From Rhizobiales bacterium Y(2018) (GTDB lineage Bacteria; Pseudomonadota; Alphaproteobacteria; Rhizobiales; Aestuariivirgaceae): a DNA stretch of 64,000 nucleotides. Both the position numbers and the translations under genes were made by a program. The notes beneath the pieces are model-generated. The model had not been told where the DNA came from, did no database searches, and was given only the letters and a program-made list of their open reading frames with translations. The DNA is taken from contig SCPD01000002.1 of the NCBI GenBank assembly GCA_005502925.1, forward strand, positions 434,001-498,000, written 5' to 3'. Shown one piece after another: positions 62,632 to 64,000 of this stretch; position 1 is the first letter of the stretch; the number at the start of each line of letters is the position of its first letter.

Positions 62632-62733
62632 CGTCATCCCGGCGAAAGCCGGGATCCCCTAAATGCGTTCCGAACCAACAGTTGCGCCCGGCTTGCGCCT
62701 ATTCAATGGATCCCGGCTTTCGCCGGGATGACG
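62632..62733. repeat. 102-base element with perfect 26-bp inverted ends
   Basis: The ends 62632-62657 and 62708-62733 are exact reverse complements over 26 bases, and each arm is itself a hairpin (CCCGGC-GAAA-GCCGGG core). The 50-base middle has no coding content. The unit is of the GTCATCCCGGC repeat type widespread in Alphaproteobacteria. It separates the two subunit genes of module B. Confidence 0.88.
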
Positions 62734-62744
62734 GGAAAAGGGGC

Positions 62745-64000
62745 ATGATCGAAATCCTTGGCTATACCGATCGCCTGGCGGTGCGTCCCGGCGAGACCAT
62801 CGAATTCAAGGTCAGCCGTGAGACGGGCGCGGGCCCCTATCGCGCCGATATCGTGCGGCTGCGCTGCGGCGACGACCGTCCGGGCGGACCCGGCTTCCAG
62901 GAAGAGCTTGTCGCCGACGCCGTGGTGAATGGCGATTATCAGGGCCGCAAGCAGGAGATCAATTGCGGTTCGTATGTCAACGTCCCGCCGACCGCCGCTT
63001 TCAATGCGCTTGCAGGCTTCGAGCTCAGCTGCCTCATCTGGCCGACCTTGCCAGGGGTTGGCGAGCAGACGGTAATGGGAAGATGGTCGGGCGAGTGCGA
63101 TGAGGGCACGGGGTATGCCTTGTCCATCGGCAGCGACGGCAAGCCTTGCTTGCGCTTCGGCGCCAACGGAAGAATCTGGCGGCTGGTCTTTCCGGTTCCG
63201 GTTACCGCGCGGCGCTGGTACCGGCTGACCGCGCGTGTAGATTCGAAGACATCCGAAGCCCGGCTTCTCTGCGTGCCGCTCGAGGAACGCTGGGGCGATC
63301 ATCCGGTCGTCCCTTCCAGCGCCAGATCGTCTATCAAAGTAGTGACGGAAACGGACACACCTTTCACCATCGCGGCGCATCTCATCCGCGACGAAAGACG
63401 AGGCTGGCGCGGAGCCGGGCACTTCAACGGCAAGATCGAAGCGCCGGAGCTGCGTGACGGCGACGACCGTCTCGTTGCGCGCTGGGATTTCGCCCAGGAC
63501 ATTTCCGGCATCGCCATTCGCGATACCGGCCCGCACAGGCTCGACGGCGCCTGCATCAATCTGCCGACCCGCGCGATGACCGGCCATAACTGGACGGCCG
63601 AAGTGATGAACTGGCGCCAGCGGCCCGAGGAATATGCGGCGATCCATTTTCATGAGGACGATCTTTATGACTGCGCCTGGGACACCGATTTCACCTGGAC
63701 CATTCCTCAGACTCTGAAGAGCGGCATCTATGCAGCCCGTCTGTGTACGGGAGCGGCGGAGGATTATGTGCCCTTTTTCGTCCTGCCACCCAAAGGCCAA
63801 GCCACGGCGCCCGTCGCGTTCCTGGCGTCGAGCGCCACCTATCTCGCTTATGCCAATAGTCACGATCACTACGAGGATCCGGTCGCCGAACGCTGCCACG
63901 GTTTGGCGGTCCTGAGCCCGGCCGATCTATTCCTGATGCAGCGGCGTGATTTCGGGCTGTCGACTTATGATCATCACCGCGACGGCAGCGGTTCCTGCTG
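62745..64000 (+). CDS. N,N-dimethylformamidase large-subunit-like protein (module B), partial at right edge
   Basis: The reading frame is open for 418 codons from ATG 62745 to the window end. It aligns with the module A large subunit: PGETIEFKVSRETGAGPYRADIVRL, RAMTGHNWTAEVMNWRQRPEEYAAIHFHEDDL, LKSGIYAARL, TYLAYANS and LSTYDHHRDGSG, retaining the two candidate iron-ligand tyrosines. The predicted carboxylate ligand would lie beyond the edge. The beta-sandwich region (about 85-245) is more diverged and slightly longer, which may alter substrate range. The binding site is weak, probably because of the repeat just upstream. Confidence 0.8.
   Translation, partial: MIEILGYTDRLAVRPGETIEFKVSRETGAGPYRADIVRLRCGDDRPGGPGFQEELVADAVVNGDYQGRKQEINCGSYVNVPPTAAFNALAGFELSCLIWPTLPGVGEQTVMGRWSGECDEGTGYALSIGSDGKPCLRFGANGRIWRLVFPVPVTARRWYRLTARVDSKTSEARLLCVPLEERWGDHPVVPSSARSSIKVVTETDTPFTIAAHLIRDERRGWRGAGHFNGKIEAPELRDGDDRLVARWDFAQDISGIAIRDTGPHRLDGACINLPTRAMTGHNWTAEVMNWRQRPEEYAAIHFHEDDLYDCAWDTDFTWTIPQTLKSGIYAARLCTGAAEDYVPFFVLPPKGQATAPVAFLASSATYLAYANSHDHYEDPVAERCHGLAVLSPADLFLMQRRDFGLSTYDHHRDGSGSC

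Noticed and set aside
62632-62733. Insertion sequence with terminal inverted repeats
   Set aside because: The unit is only 102 bases with no transposase and no visible target duplication; it fits the common GTCATCCCGGC palindromic repeat instead.
1-64000. tRNA, rRNA, prophage, integrase or attachment sites
   Set aside because: No tRNA-like cloverleaf, rRNA segment, phage structural gene or recombinase was recognised in any gap or frame.

Overview
The window is GC-rich chromosomal DNA that looks alphaproteobacterial, most likely Hyphomicrobiales (Rhizobiales). The reasons are an imuA-imuB-dnaE2 mutagenesis operon behind an alphaproteobacterial-type SOS box (GAAC-N7-GAAC), TadE/TadG pilus genes, many ABC importers with GntR, IclR, RpiR and MocR regulators, and several families of short palindromic intergenic repeats of the kind common in that order. 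I see no rRNA, tRNA, CRISPR array, transposase, integrase or phage gene.

Layout. 1-2991: end of a spermidine/putrescine-type ABC importer (ATPase tail, Tat-exported binding protein, two permeases). 3087-7788: periplasmic/envelope and probable copper-handling genes (small secreted proteins, LTXXQ-like protein, L,D-transpeptidase, multicopper oxidase, Cys/His-rich protein, rhodanese). 8046-8867: IclR regulator. 8941-11057: tadG and tadE. 11397-15488: response regulator, FIST-domain protein and hybrid histidine kinase, resembling the NosP/NahK nitric-oxide signalling pair. 15496-16092: higBA toxin-antitoxin. 16173-22352: SOS mutasome imuA-imuB-dnaE2 plus an EndoIII-like glycosylase.

22453-31085: RpiR regulator divergent from an uncharacterised catabolic cluster (taurine/nitrate-type ABC importer, VOC protein, TIM-barrel-like protein, SDR, two Gfo/Idh/MocA dehydrogenases). 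31091-38823: MocR regulator divergent from aminotransferase, amidase and a sugar-type ABC importer without an ATPase gene. 38830-40813: CorA and a GntR/FCD regulator. 40914-49172: second polyamine-type importer (PotABCD-like), class III aminotransferase, and a small plus large subunit pair related to N,N-dimethylformamidase (DMFase). 49169-56903: IclR regulator divergent from a PrpB-like lyase, a TctCBA tricarboxylate transporter and the lower homoprotocatechuate enzymes (HpaF-, FAH/HpaG-, HpaH- and HpaI-like). 56953-58159: LysE exporter and a hypothetical protein. 58377-64000: sugar-type ABC importer, SDR, and a second DMFase-like pair whose large subunit runs off the right edge.

The right two thirds is essentially a chain of import-and-degrade operons for nitrogenous or carboxylated organic solutes, each with a local regulator, and several have palindromic operator candidates visible in the divergent promoters. 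The points most worth attention are the two paralogous DMFase-like amidohydrolase modules tied to different importers, the lower hpa pathway fed by a TTT transporter but lacking its ring-cleavage enzyme, and the RpiR-controlled cluster with an unrecognised TIM-barrel-like protein.
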